Shown: in pieces, positions 33,290-44,716 of the stretch
Layout: each line of letters starts with the position of its first letter
How positions within the stretch are numbered: the first letter of the stretch is position 1
Assembly (NCBI GenBank): GCA_933207985.1
Contig: OW240917.1
Span: forward strand, 122,614,471-122,678,470
Source of the DNA: Pelobates cultripes
Taxonomy: Eukaryota; Chordata; Amphibia; Anura; Pelobatidae
Length of the DNA stretch: 64,000 nucleotides
Reading direction: 5' to 3'
Translations under genes and position numbers: made by a program
Notes under the pieces: model-generated
The model's database searches: none
Told to the model about the DNA's origin: nothing
What the model saw: the letters and a program-made list of their open reading frames with translations, nothing else

Positions 33290-33386
33290 GACTAGGGAGT
33301 AATGAAAGTATTTAGAAAATTGGGCAGACTAGATGGGCTGAATGGTTCTTATCTGCCGTCACATTCTATGTTTCTATGTTTCTATG

Positions 33387-35949
33387 ATTTTGGGTAGAAT
33401 ATATGCTTTTATAATGTTTATCTTACCCCACCATGATATTTCTTTCTTTATCCACATATTTAATTTAAAATTAATTTCCCTTATTAGGGGGAGCAAATTA
33501 ATCTCCATCCATTTTTGGGGATTTGTTGAAATTTTTAATCCCAAATAGGGAAAATATTATTTATCCCAAAGGAAATCCAATTTTTCCATAATCTCTCTTT
33601 TCATCTGCAGTGTTAAAAAAAAGAGAAAGAGCCACCATTTTAGAGGTGTTTAGTTTTTAATTCGAGAAATGACTGTATCTATGTATAACCTCCATTAGTT
33701 CATTAATTAAATTTACTGGGGCTTCCAGCAAAATGAAAACATCATCAGCATATAGCTTTTCTTTTATTTTCTACTGTATCCTTAAATCCTTTTATTTTGT
33801 TGTTATTTCTTATCTTGAATGCCAGTATCTCAATAGTTAAAACATAACGAAAGGGAGAAAGTGGACAGCCTTGTCTAGTGCCATTATTTAATTTAAAGGA
33901 GTTAGAAGACATGCCCTGGCCTATTACTTTCCCTGTAGGGTTTGAGTATAAAGCCATTATAGCTTGATAGAACCTACCCGTGAAGCCAAAAGCTTTTAAG
34001 GTATTTGAAAGGAAATCCCAGCTAACCCTGTCAAATGCTTTCTCAGCATCTAATGACATGGCCAGCATCAGGGTCCTTTTGCAACTTATGGTCTCAAAAA
34101 TATTTGACAATGTTCATATATGGCTTACTGATGATCGTCCTCGGATGAATCCAACCTGGTCATTATAGGTTGTTCATAACAGATTTAAGTCTGTTTGCCA
34201 TAATGCCAGCATATCATTTTAAGTCTTCATTCAACAGAGAGATTGGTCAGTAACTTGTTACCTCCTGAGGTTTTTTCTCTTGCTTTAGGATAGTTACTAT
34301 ATTCCCTCTTAGTAGATCTTCCAATAGGGCTCCCTTTTCTGCGATATCATTAAAATTGATCTGTGGATATGGGGCCATTTCTCTTTTGAATGACTTATAG
34401 AACATAACTGTCAGACCATCAGGACCTAGTGCTTTCTTGGGTATTGAGTGGTCAATTATGTCTATAATCTCTTCTAATGTGAAAGGTTCATAAGGTTTTT
34501 TTAATTGTACAGGATTCATTTTTTTCAATACCTTCTCTTGACAGTACAGGTCAGCATTCTGTAAAGGCTCCTTAAGATTGATGCTGTATAGACTTCTATA
34601 GTATTCTTCAAAAGCTTTAGCTATTTTATGAGGGGATAAGAGAATCTCATTATTAAAGATTATTTTTTATACAGATTTTGTTTTTTGAATATTTTTTAAT
34701 TATATTCGTAAGCATCTTATCAGCTTTATTACTTTTTATAATATTGAAAAGATTTCAGCTTTTATAGCTGCTTAGATGTCTCTATCTATAATTAATTTTT
34801 TATTAATAGTATTTTCAAGATCATAAATCTCATTTGAGATATTTTGTAAAGGGTTGATTTTATTACAACGATTTAGATTTCCCAACTTAATGTAAAGTTC
34901 AGACAGATTTTTTTATCTACTTTATTTGTTTTGGGAATCAAGTTTTATAAAATGGCCATGAATCACACATTTAAAGGCAGCCCATATTGAGACTGGAGAT
35001 ATATCATTAGAAAAATTTTCTTGAAAATATTATTATTTTATATATATATAATCTTTATTTTGTGCAGATTCCAATAAAAATTCTTTAAGCTTCCATTCTG
35101 GACTCTTTTTATAAATGTGTCTTTTTCCTCCAAAATAATTATGTTGTGATCTGACCATGTAATCTCCTCAATACCAATTTTCTTGACTCTTTGTATAGAA
35201 TTTATATCTGTAAAAATATAGCCGATTCTCGAATAAGCAAGATTAGCAAGATGTGTGTTAGAAAAGCATGTATAGTCTCATTCCTGGGTATGAAATACAC
35301 GCCAGGTATCGCAGAGGAAATTTCCCTGGGCAAAGGATTGTAATTGTGATGCTCGTATGTGGACATTTTTGTCTGTCTGTCTGCCTTGCATTGTCTTTTT
35401 GTCCAACCCAGGGTCCATCATACAGTTGAAATCTCCCATCCAGATAATATGTCTCTGTTTAATCTTATTTAATCTTTCCCAAAATCTTGATGTAAACTTC
35501 ATTTGTGCGACATTTGGTGAATACGTATTAACTAATGTATATAAAATGTTATTAATCAAACATATCGTAATTATATATCTCCCTTCAAAATCTCGTTCAG
35601 AATGTTTTATACACAAATCTATATGATGTGAGAATAAAATTGCTACCCCACATTTCCTTTTGTCTTGTAGTGATGGTACAATAATCCTAGGGAAGTCTTT
35701 TGAATTTTGGAAAAATTTATCTAGACTCTTCTAATGCGTCTCTTGTAAAGCACATGAATCAGTTTTATACTTTTTTAGCGATTGGATGAGAATAGATTTT
35801 TTGTGGGGGGAGTTCAGTTCCCTCACATTCAAAAAAAGCAAACCTAACCATTGATCTCCATATCGCACATACCTCCCTACTCCTCTCTCATCTCCATAAT
35901 CAAAAGCAGAGAAAAATAAAAATAAATAAAAAACACTAAAAACATACAT
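33387..35949 (-). pseudogene. L1 ORF2 remnant: endonuclease and RT
   Basis: Endonuclease motifs: SLNV-like FLNVRELNSPHKK and CALQETH (35731-35949), then DFEGRYIITICL and WMGDFNCMMDPGLDK (35278-35616). RT motifs: YEPFTLEEIIDII and ALGPDGLTVMFYKSF (34247-34528), SLDAEKAFDRVSWDFL with the first catalytic Asp, and NNGTRQGCPLSPFRYVL (33745-34110), followed at about 33750-33720 by YADDVFILLEAP in another frame. L1 makes the enzyme for target-primed reverse transcription. Frameshifts and stops break it into at least five frames. The AEKAFDR and GTRQGCPLSP boxes are typical of L1 and distinguish it from CR1 and L2. Confidence 0.85.
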
Positions 35950-36000
35950 TCATAGGTTCCAAGACCTGTCACAGAGATATACTCTGGCAGCCGGTACTTA

Positions 36001-37330
36001 AAGAGTATCATTATCCCTATCATGTGTACCAATACACACTAACAGAAAGACTCACAAAGAGAGTCAAACCTATCACCACCCCTGTGGTAATTCCAAATCT
36101 CGGACTCTGGAGTTAAAGTTATAGAGAAACAATGGAAGGAGTTATCTTTCCTCTTATATCTCTCTCTTTTCCCTTTTCTTTTTCCCCTTCTCTCTCAAAA
36201 CATCATTTTTGGGAGGGAGATAGAGGGACCAAGAAGGAAAGGGAAAGCATAAAATAATAAATAATGGGGGAAAAAAACCACATGCATCTTATTTTACTTT
36301 TATTAAAAAAAAAAGAGAAAAATTTTAGATTTCATACCCCCATAACGTAAATATTTATTTTTACAGTTTATATAATACATTTAGCAATTATTATTACTTC
36401 ATTAAACATTTAGTTTATTTAAATCCAATTCTTAATCAATATTATTTTTCTACCTTTTTACATTCCTTCCCCTCTAACTCTTTCCAGTCATCTTTCTTCT
36501 CGTGTCTGTTCTATCTTAGTGAAGTGCCTCAATCCTATACTTCATAGTGCGCCTACTTATTATTCCTTGTTGTGCTTTATACATGATTTTATTTTGCTTC
36601 TATTGTTCACAATTTAAACTTTTATAGTCGACATATATCTTATTATTTTTCCTACATCTCTTGCTTTAGTCTCCTGTGTCTTTTCCCTTCTACCTTTTCT
36701 TTATTCTCTCATTTCCTTTTTCCTTACTACTGTCACCATTCTTTAATTTTTTTTCTCTTCTTTAAAAGAGAAAAAGTGTTTTTAAGACTTTTTCCTTCTC
36801 CTTTTCTCTCTCCTTCTTTTTTCAGCAGCCCCCCCACTTCTACTTCTCCATCTCTGCACCTTCCTCCTGTTGTATATTTTTGCTTATTTTGTCTGTCTCT
36901 TTTTATTTAAAGTTTATTTATAAAAAATTAATACTGCATATCCCATATTCTCTGTTTCAATTTCAGGCCTTTACTTCCTCGCGTTTGTAACCAAACTTTT
37001 AACTTTTCTGGGCATCGATTTCAAAAGTTCTTGAATCCTTATGAGTAACAGTGACAGCCTGGCGTGATCTGTGGTGTTACGGCCACTCCACTCCTCTCAA
37101 CGCTTCCGGGTCTCACAGCTCCCACACTGCAAATCCACAACTCCACTCACAAGACTCCTCAATGAGAAAGTCTGCTTGATCTCGTCAGCATATATTTATT
37201 TCATGCTCTACCATCGTCCATTACTTTCAAGCCCTTAGTGTTCTCCCTCCATTCTCTCTCACCTAGCTCCTAAAACCCGCAAGTGTAGCGACATGCTACT
37301 TCATCGTTCCACCCCCCCCCCATTTCTGGC
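36001..37330. other. AT-rich block, possible L1 leader, no gene
   Basis: Pyrimidine-rich on the plus strand, with CTT/TTC runs at 36130-36200 and 36650-36850 and a C run at 37311-37322. No ORF1-like coding was recognised on the minus strand. Confidence 0.4.
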
Positions 37331-37969
37331 CTGTGTTATACGGAGATGGTGCTCAGATTTTTAAGACAATTAAACATATTTAAATATGTAAATGTACAAA
37401 CACAAAGATATCTCTAAAACTATTCTAACACACAACTGCTGTCTTACCCTATGGGTATGTGCTAACTATTCATCCTTAGCTTTAACTACATGCTACATGT
37501 TTTGAAGTAAAATAACGTGGCAATGAATGAGTTAAAGTTTTCAGTGGTTAAAAAAAACCATTTTTTCTGATGATTAAGTTTCATGAAAAGGAGGAAAACT
37601 GTTAAAATAATGTCATAAGATATGATGTGTTAATTTCTCATATTGCGTGACATAAAGACAATTTATTTTCATTACAATTTGAGTGCTAGATACAGCTTGA
37701 TGAGTACAATGCAAAATTGTACATAGTTAGGTGCATTAATTACAACAACATCCAAATACAAATTACCAAAACACGTTATTAAGCTAATAATATATATATT
37801 ATTCTACAACCATAATAAAGTCCATATTATAAAAGAGCAAAGTTAACTGTTCAAAAGGACACGTATGTAAATATCACTAGGAGTTTTTGTGAGAGAAAAC
37901 AAAACACTCAATATTCATTAAAAAAAATTCATAAATAACAAAAATTGATTCTGCAATAACTCTGACATA
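37331..37969. other. AT-rich intergenic DNA, nothing recognised
   Basis: No ORF or repeat structure of note. Confidence 0.5.
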
Positions 37970-38400
37970 CTCAGGGCCGATCTTGGGCAGGTGCTCGGGG
38001 TTATGTGAGGTGCGGGCCAATCACCTGTCATGTGGGGCCCAGGTGGGGGCCGGCTGGTCACCCAAAGCGGGCACATTTTCAGTAATGCACAGTAGACACC
38101 TGTTTACCTGGACAGCAGGTGCCTACTCTGTTGAAATATGCCAGGCCAGGATAGAGAGGAGGCAGGTGGCAGCAAAGGAGCTCTGTCTGCACTGATGTTT
38201 TTCCAGTTCCTCACTGCACCCTCATTCACCATCTGTGGTGATGACGGGAGCCGGAATATAACTTCACTCTGGCCCCAGCCTCACTAAACAGCGTGCAAGG
38301 GAGGAATAAGGAGCAGGAATAGCACAGGATCCATTGTACCTCAGGGTGAAAATCCATTTCCAAATGGGACATAGGAAAAAGATGCATTCTCCACTGGACC
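37970..38400. repeat. Unclassified GC-rich repeat beside a minisatellite
   Basis: It begins near CTCAGGGCCGATCTTGGGCA and is followed directly by a GT-rich minisatellite. A similar pairing, a GGTCGGACTGGCCCACCGGA-type block followed by a minisatellite, occurs at 60574-61780. No coding sequence was recognised. Confidence 0.35.
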
Positions 38401-38489
38401 TCAGGGAGAAGATAGGTAGGAAGGCTGGATGAGCCTAAAAATAAATAAAGTTACACAAAATAAATTAATTTGTGAGCAAGAATGTGTAA

Positions 38490-39002
38490 ATATGTGTCTG
38501 CCTGTCAGTGTGTGTGTGGCTGTCAGTGTATGTATGTGTGTGTGTCTGTCACTGAATGTGTCTGCAAGTGTGTGTGTGTGTATGTTTCTGTCAGTGAGGT
38601 AGACTGTCATTGAGTGTGTCTGTCAGTGAGTGTGTTTCAAATCAGTGAGATTGTGTGTCTGTCATTGATAGTGTGTGTAAGTGTGTCTGTCAGTGAGTGT
38701 GCCTGTCAGTGAGTATTTCAAATCAGTGAGATTGTGTGTCTGTCATTGAGAGTGTGTCTTTCAGTGCCTGTCAGTGTGTGTGTAGGTGTGTCTGTTGGTG
38801 AGTGTGTGTCAGTGTGTCTGTCATGTTGTGTGAAATCAGTGAGTGTGGGCCTGTCAGTGAGAGTGTGTGTCTCTCAGTGAGCGTGTGTGACTGTCAGTGA
38901 GTGTGTCTGTCAGTGTTTTTCTGTCAGTTAGCGTGTCTTTCAGTGTGTCATTGAGAGTGTGTAGGAGTGTGCTGTCAGTGAGTGTGTTTCTGTCAGTGAG
39001 AG
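38490..39002. repeat. GT-rich minisatellite, ~16-22 bp units
   Basis: Irregular repeats of GTGTGTCTGTCAGTGAGTGT type over about 500 bases. Minus-strand ORFs here are products of the repeat. Confidence 0.85.
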
Positions 39003-39068
39003 TATGCCTAATTACAAAAAAGTCAGTTTTATCACCTACTCAAAGATGTCTAGAGAGCGAATATATAT

Positions 39069-39136
39069 TGTAAAGCTCTACAGAATCTGTTGGCACTATA
39101 CAAATGGCAATAATAATAATAATAATAATAATAATA
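39069..39136 (+). mobile_element. L2 3' tail fragment
   Basis: TGTAAAGCTCTACAGAATCT followed by GTTGGCACTATACAAATGGC and an AAT repeat matches the last 65 bases of the L2 copies. Confidence 0.8.
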
Positions 39137-40140
39137 GAGAGTATTATCAAATCCCCACCATCTTTTCTGCTTACATGTGGAGCAAACTGTAAGGGTTAAG
39201 GTTGTAATAACCATAATGCCCTACCCCCCTTCCCAAAGTAACAAGTCAAACCTTTGCAATGCATAGTTTAGCACATTAGCTAAGTCAGGAAGCTCAAAAT
39301 CAGGTGCCATAGTTGTTTAATTGTTGAAAGCCTATACCTGTCATAGTTGTAGTCCAGAGGTTAGAGTTTGAGATGCCTGGTCTAAGTGAACCAAAATATC
39401 AAGTGAACATGGGACAATTGACAATGTACTAAAGCAAAATAATTCAGCTCTGAATAATTGGTGGCACACCATCTAGAATTGATGCACCAATTAGCAATGT
39501 ATCTAATTACATGTTTCTGTCTGTAAACACACAACCATGTGTATGCCATTGCCCAATAAAATAAAAACAATTACTTGAACCTGAGGCAGACATTGAATTG
39601 GCTATCTAGTGATTGTGTAGTTACAAAATAAATACATGATGATTGAACAACATAAAAATAAATAAGTAGGGGTCCCCTGGACTCCCTATATATCGGGAGG
39701 GACTCAATACTTTGGACCCTCCTAATCCTTTACATCATTGGCAATGGTGTGATGAATGTCCCACCTCACCTTACTCACTCTGCCTGTGGGAAGGATTTGC
39801 ACAATGAGTGGTGAGCTGTAAGACTAAATCATTCATTTTGGAATCCAGAGGATGCCAGAAGGAGATTACTTCTTCTGCTTCAATGAGTACCGGTATGTGA
39901 TGTAAAGAGTTAACACATGATTATGAATAGACATGATTATGAATGATTTTTAACTGCCATCTCACTAATTAGGTGATTGGGGGAAGACCCATGTATGAAT
40001 TTGCAGTTGGCAAAGCAAAATTGGAGTTGTAGTGATACATGATCTGTACACACTTACTACTACAAGATTCTTACTTACCTAAATAAGCATTGTCAATGGG
40101 TTGACTGAAAGTTTACAGTCAGTTTCAGAGCAGAGCAGAC
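39137..40140. other. Intergenic DNA, no gene recognised
   Basis: Chance ORFs only. Confidence 0.5.
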
Positions 40141-42374
40141 ATTAGACTTGGGCATTCGTATTCATATGAAAATCTGCATTTTCGTCCATTCGTACGAATT
40201 CCAAATAACGAATGGCTAGACAAATTAATGAACGAACAAAGGAATGGGCATCCAATGAAATTCTTCCATGAGCCTTTCATTTGTTCGTTCATTTGGCTTT
40301 TTGTATTACACTGTCTGTGTAATTCAAAAAGCTGAACTAGTAACCGAATGAGCGAATGGCAATATATTCATTCTTTCATTCATTAGTTCTGTTCACTCCA
40401 TTCAAATATGATGGGCTTGAGCTGAACTAACCAGTGCATACGAATGAATGTGCCTTTTGTTCAATCGTATCACTAGTTCCGTTTTTTGAATTACAGACAG
40501 GCAGTGTACTGTCTGTAAAGTGTAATATGTATTGCAATGCAAACTGCAGAATGAGCAATACGAATGCATGGATGAAATAATAATGGGAGTGAGCCTAACA
40601 ACGTTTGCACACTAAACGAACAAATCATTTGAGCATTCGTATCAACTGTTCGTGATTTTTTTAATGCATTGCTTTAGCATATGGGGATGGTAGAAACAAA
40701 TTTGGCTCAATTTGTGTATTCGTTCATTCGGATGCCTTATATGAAACAAACAGAAGGGGTATGGGAGTGAGCTGATTTTCATGTATCCAATCAGCTCTCT
40801 CCTGTGACATGATGCTGTAGGGGCTTAACCAATGGTGAGTCCTTTAGTGAGAAATTAAAAAATAACCAAACAATAGTATAAAAGCAGACAGGGGATCGTT
40901 CTCCACCTTTTTTTGAGAGAGTTTTGATGATGAAACCCTGTGCTTCTGTGCTGACTTTTTTTTTAGTGCTTTCTGAGAGCTGTGCACTGCTATGCTGCTG
41001 ACTGAGACAGTTTGCCACACGGTGCCTGGCTGACACTGCCAGTGCCTGCCTTCCCTGCTTGCTTACTGCCTATAGCAACCAGGTTTTACTTTTTATAACA
41101 ATTCAGCTTTTTTTATTTAATCATAATTAATTAGCTTAAATTGATTTAGATTTAGAGTAAAGGTAGAATCAATCAAGTACTTTAGATTAGTGGGCTTAGC
41201 TTACTGGGCCTGAGGGCTTCTGCCCTAGGGGTAGACTAGTTTGTTAGCCTAGAAGAAAATAAATATAGTTTAGCTGTTAAGTATTTTTAGCAGCAAAGCC
41301 ATGTTAGCTGATTTTTGTTAGACAGTGATCTCACAGAAGTGCTGCTGTTGCTGCAGCGCTGTTTCATTCTGAGGGCTGATAGAGAAAGTTAATTTTCTGT
41401 CAGTCTCAGCTAAGTGTGTTTGACTGGGTTTTACATTTTTTTTAAGTGAATCTATACTCCAGTCCACACAATATTAGTTTAATCTGTGCTAGTAAAACAA
41501 CTACTAGCACAGAGTCACAATGATTTTTGTGTCACTCACTCACTGACTGTGTATACTTGCTTTGCAGGCAGTCAGTGTAAAAGTTAAGTAATTTTTTTTT
41601 ATTTAGTTCATAGAATTATCTTAAGTTTACAATATATAATATTTGTTGTAGTACAGTTTATTTGTGCTTTGTTAGAACAGAACACACTAGTCAAACAGTC
41701 TGTTTTTTGTTTTCAATTTTTCACACTTAGTGTCTTTATTTTTTTTGTGCTCGCATCAGCAGTGGAGTAAACTGTTCTGGCTGCTGTTGTGAAGATATTA
41801 CTTAACTTTAACTGATTATTAGTTCAGTTAGTGTGTTTGTTTAACAGCAGTCAATAAAACGAACTGGTTGCTGTTTGTATTTGGTTTATTTTAGTTCCTG
41901 ATAGATTGACTGAGTGACTGTCCTAAGCTAAGCTTTAAGGTAGCTGTAGTACATCTTTTATTATTTTTAGTACTAGCAGAAGTTGGAGGTACTTTCTAAT
42001 TTAAATAATAGTAATCTAAATTCTAGTTAACCCATTTTTTAAAACACTTTAACATTTTCTAATAATACATTTTTTCATACTCTGTTTGCAGTAGTTGTGC
42101 AGGGAGTACTTGTTGTCAGACTGCTCACGGCAGACAGTCCAGTTTTGCATAGTTTCTCAGAAAGCACTGAAGTGAAGAAATCTGCCTTAGTACTAGTCTC
42201 TATTTTTTACAAATATTTTTTAACTGTGTTGCTCTATATATCAGCATAGTTCAAAACTTCAAATAATATGTTTTCATAAAAATATAAACTTTAGTATCAA
42301 AACACTACATTACATTATCTCCTTATTTTCTTCAACTTCTTTTCTTTTCTTTTATTACTATTTTAAAATTCTAA

Positions 42375-43163
42375 ATGGATCCTTTTAAATGTTCATCCAC
42401 TAGTAAAGTGAGGGAGGGTCAGTCAGCCACCACCACCAATACCACCAACGCCATGACCACAAGTAGTGGTAGTTTGGGTATGCAGCCTATGCGTCAGCTT
42501 AAGCAGTCAAATAGTGCCGTTATTTCAGGACCTTTGGTGCAAGATCCTGGTCAAGGAAAAGCATCAATTGCAGGCAGTAGTGTAGCAAGGCCCAAAACCG
42601 CAAGTCTTTTCAATGGTACAGGAAAACCAGCAGGGCTTTTTAGGGTGAGCACTATGGCTAGAACTACTACTAAAATCACAACTAGTAGTAGGAGTAGCCC
42701 AATAAGTAAGAGGAAGCGTGTTTTGCCCCCAGTGTTTTCCTCTACCACAAGCAGGCTTGTGAGTTGTATTGCTAAGAAGCTTCCTTCTTGTACCCAAAGG
42801 CTGTTTCCTAATCCCCCTCCCAAGACCACCACTTCCACCACAACCAGTGCTGGACCTGCTTTTACCACTGACAGTGGTGGCCCATCAGCACAGGAGTTGT
42901 TGCCATTGCCAAAGCTACCCCCTGGTCCTAGTCCTATTATTCCTGGAGGTGATATCAGTCTTACCCCCAGCCTTGCAGGGATTGTATTTAGTCTGGCTGA
43001 TAAAGAGCTTGACTATGAGCCTGAGAGTGAGGATGAGATAGTAGAGGAGAGTCAGAATTTCTTCAGGGAGCAATCCACCTTTTTCTCCTCCTACTAGTGC
43101 ACATTTTCCCCTTCCTATCCACTTTCTCCAATAGTAGCACCTGCTAGTACTACTTCAAACATT
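42375..43163 (+). pseudogene. hAT transposase, N-terminal low-complexity part
   Basis: The ATG at 42375 opens 240 codons rich in Ser, Thr and Pro, ending with an acidic stretch (DYEPESEDEIVEESQ). The stop at 43095-43097 looks secondary, since Pro/Ser/Thr-rich coding continues in a neighbouring frame to the insertion point at 43163 and the same style of sequence resumes after it. By itself this part has no diagnostic motif; assignment to hAT rests on position and shared composition with the part after the insertion. Confidence 0.5.
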
Positions 43164-44706
43164 TGTCACGGTGCCATGGGATTCTGTCAGCGTGACCACA
43201 CAGAAACTCAGCAGTCATGCCAACAGAAAAATTACATACTTACCATGCTCGCGGCAGATCACTACCCGACCTCCTTCTGTCCCGGTCCCCAGCGTGTGCG
43301 GCGTTCATGGAGACACCAGCCGTGGTTCCGGTTTTAAAAAGGAAAAAGCCTTTGCCCACATTAAAGATGGCAATTACGTGCGTGCAACGTCACATCATGG
43401 ATGTTTTGGGGTCAGAGGCCACATACAGCCAATTACAGCTTAAGGAGGGTAATTTAAACCCAAATTGCATTTTGATCAGTGCCCTGTCGTGGTTTCCCTG
43501 TGCTGGTTATCCGAGAGACTGTTCCTAATTGTATTATTTCTCATATTTGACTTTGGCTTCGTTTTGACTTCCCTGATTTCTGGTATCCTTGACTTTTGGC
43601 TTTCCCTCATCGTTGTGTCTTATTCTGTATCCCTGACCTCGGCAAGTATTCAAACTATTCTTAGATACATTAAGTCCGGCCATTCTAAGGTCCGGTGATA
43701 CGTGTCAGGTTTCAAAACTGACATGTAAGATTTTTTTGTTTATTACTGGCCCTTTAAGTGAACTTCATGATTTTATCCTCTAGTGGCCTCCCTAGCCACT
43801 AATCTATTCACTCACTTTAATAACCTCACCTGGATTAACTAATGAGGAGGCTTGATAAGTCTACTCCCAGCACACAACAGTGCCTTGACATTGAAGTCTA
43901 TGCTCTGATAAAGAATCTCTGTTCCTGGTAATATCCTGTATTTTATCTACATGATTTCATTCTGTAGAGAACTTACCTGCAGTGCCTCATCCTGTACTCA
44001 TCTGCATTTCCTCATACTGAAAGGCACTAAGCTGTATTACTTCATCCTGAATTTGCCTGAATTACATCTTACCGAAAGACCTTGTATCTCTTGTCTTGTT
44101 TTATTTTATCTTGTAATCCCAGTCCATGTACAGTCTTGTCCAGTCATGCCCATATTATGTTCTTGTTTTCCTCATGTCTTGTGTACATGTTCTGGTTTCT
44201 GCTTTCTGTCCTGTTCTGGTTCTGTGTTCTCCTAGTTTTGTCTTGTTTTCATATATGGTGCATATCTCTAGTCTTGCCCTGTTCTCCTAGTTTTGTCTTG
44301 TTTTCATGTATGGTGCCTATCTCTAGTCTTGCCTTGTTCTCCTAGTTTTGTCTTGTTTTTATGTATGGTGCCTATCTCTAGTCTTGCCCTGTTCTCTTAG
44401 TTCTGTCTTGTTTTCATGTATGGTGCCTATCTCTAGTCTTGCCTTGCTTCAGTACTGGATACATCCCTGCTGCAGAGCCTCCCTATTCAGTTCCTGGGAG
44501 GTCTGCTTAATTACCTGCTCCTAGTTCCCGGGATCCGCATAAGCTGAATCGGGGTTCTGGTATGTGGCTGCACAAACGCTGGTGCTCAACACCGGGGGGC
44601 GTGCGGTTACCCTGCACCAGGCCCTGATAATCCACTTCCACGCTGAAGACTCCCAATTCTCATCAGGCACTCAGGGGTCCCGGTTTCTGTACCGCCACCC
44701 ATGACA
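43164..44706 (+). mobile_element. LTR-like insertion (TGTCA...TGACA), possible solo LTR
   Basis: Starts TGTCACGG and ends CCATGACA, so the ends are short inverted repeats. It lies within hAT coding sequence and holds a 4x55-bp tandem repeat but no convincing ORF. Its last 150 bases (from about 44556, TCTGGTATGTGGCTGCACAA) match 51656-51813. Two occurrences of the same end support a true element boundary near CCATGACA. I could not find an exact target duplication, so solo LTR is the preferred but unproven reading. Confidence 0.55.
44227..44446. repeat. 55-bp tandem repeat, four copies
   Basis: Units at 44227, 44282, 44337 and 44392, each exactly 55 bp and starting TTCTCCTAGTTTTGTCTTGT or a close variant. 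Confidence 0.95.
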
Positions 44707-44716
44707 GGAACATGAC

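Larger units (their letters stand above)
31833..33386 (+). mobile_element. CR1-clade LINE, 5'-truncated, inserted in L1
   Basis: Starts at about 31833 within coding that reads GNYRxVSLTSVVGKVMET (partly frameshifted) and ends in the CR1-type 3' repeats, ATTCTATGTTTCTATG, at 33386. The 3' UTR and end are shared almost unchanged with the composite element at 7567-7763. Opposite-strand L1 sequence continues on both sides. No clear target-site duplication. Confidence 0.9.
31385..36000 (-). mobile_element. L1-clade LINE, minus strand, split by CR1
   Basis: Read right to left, the element shows endonuclease (35950-35280), RT (34530-33660) and the region after the RT (33430-33387, then 31832-31398). 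CR1 occupies 31833-33386. L1 coding that ends KAYILPK-like before the CR1 resumes as YYLSCMLSLIP after it. The L1 zinc-finger C-terminus and 3' UTR are missing at the 31385 side. The 5' side may extend to about 37300 as AT-rich leader, but no ORF1 was recognised. Confidence 0.85.

Noticed and set aside
40141..42374. A separate gene in the long hAT leader
   Set aside because: The only sizeable frame (40791-41036, minus) overlaps the TATA-containing region and has no domain.
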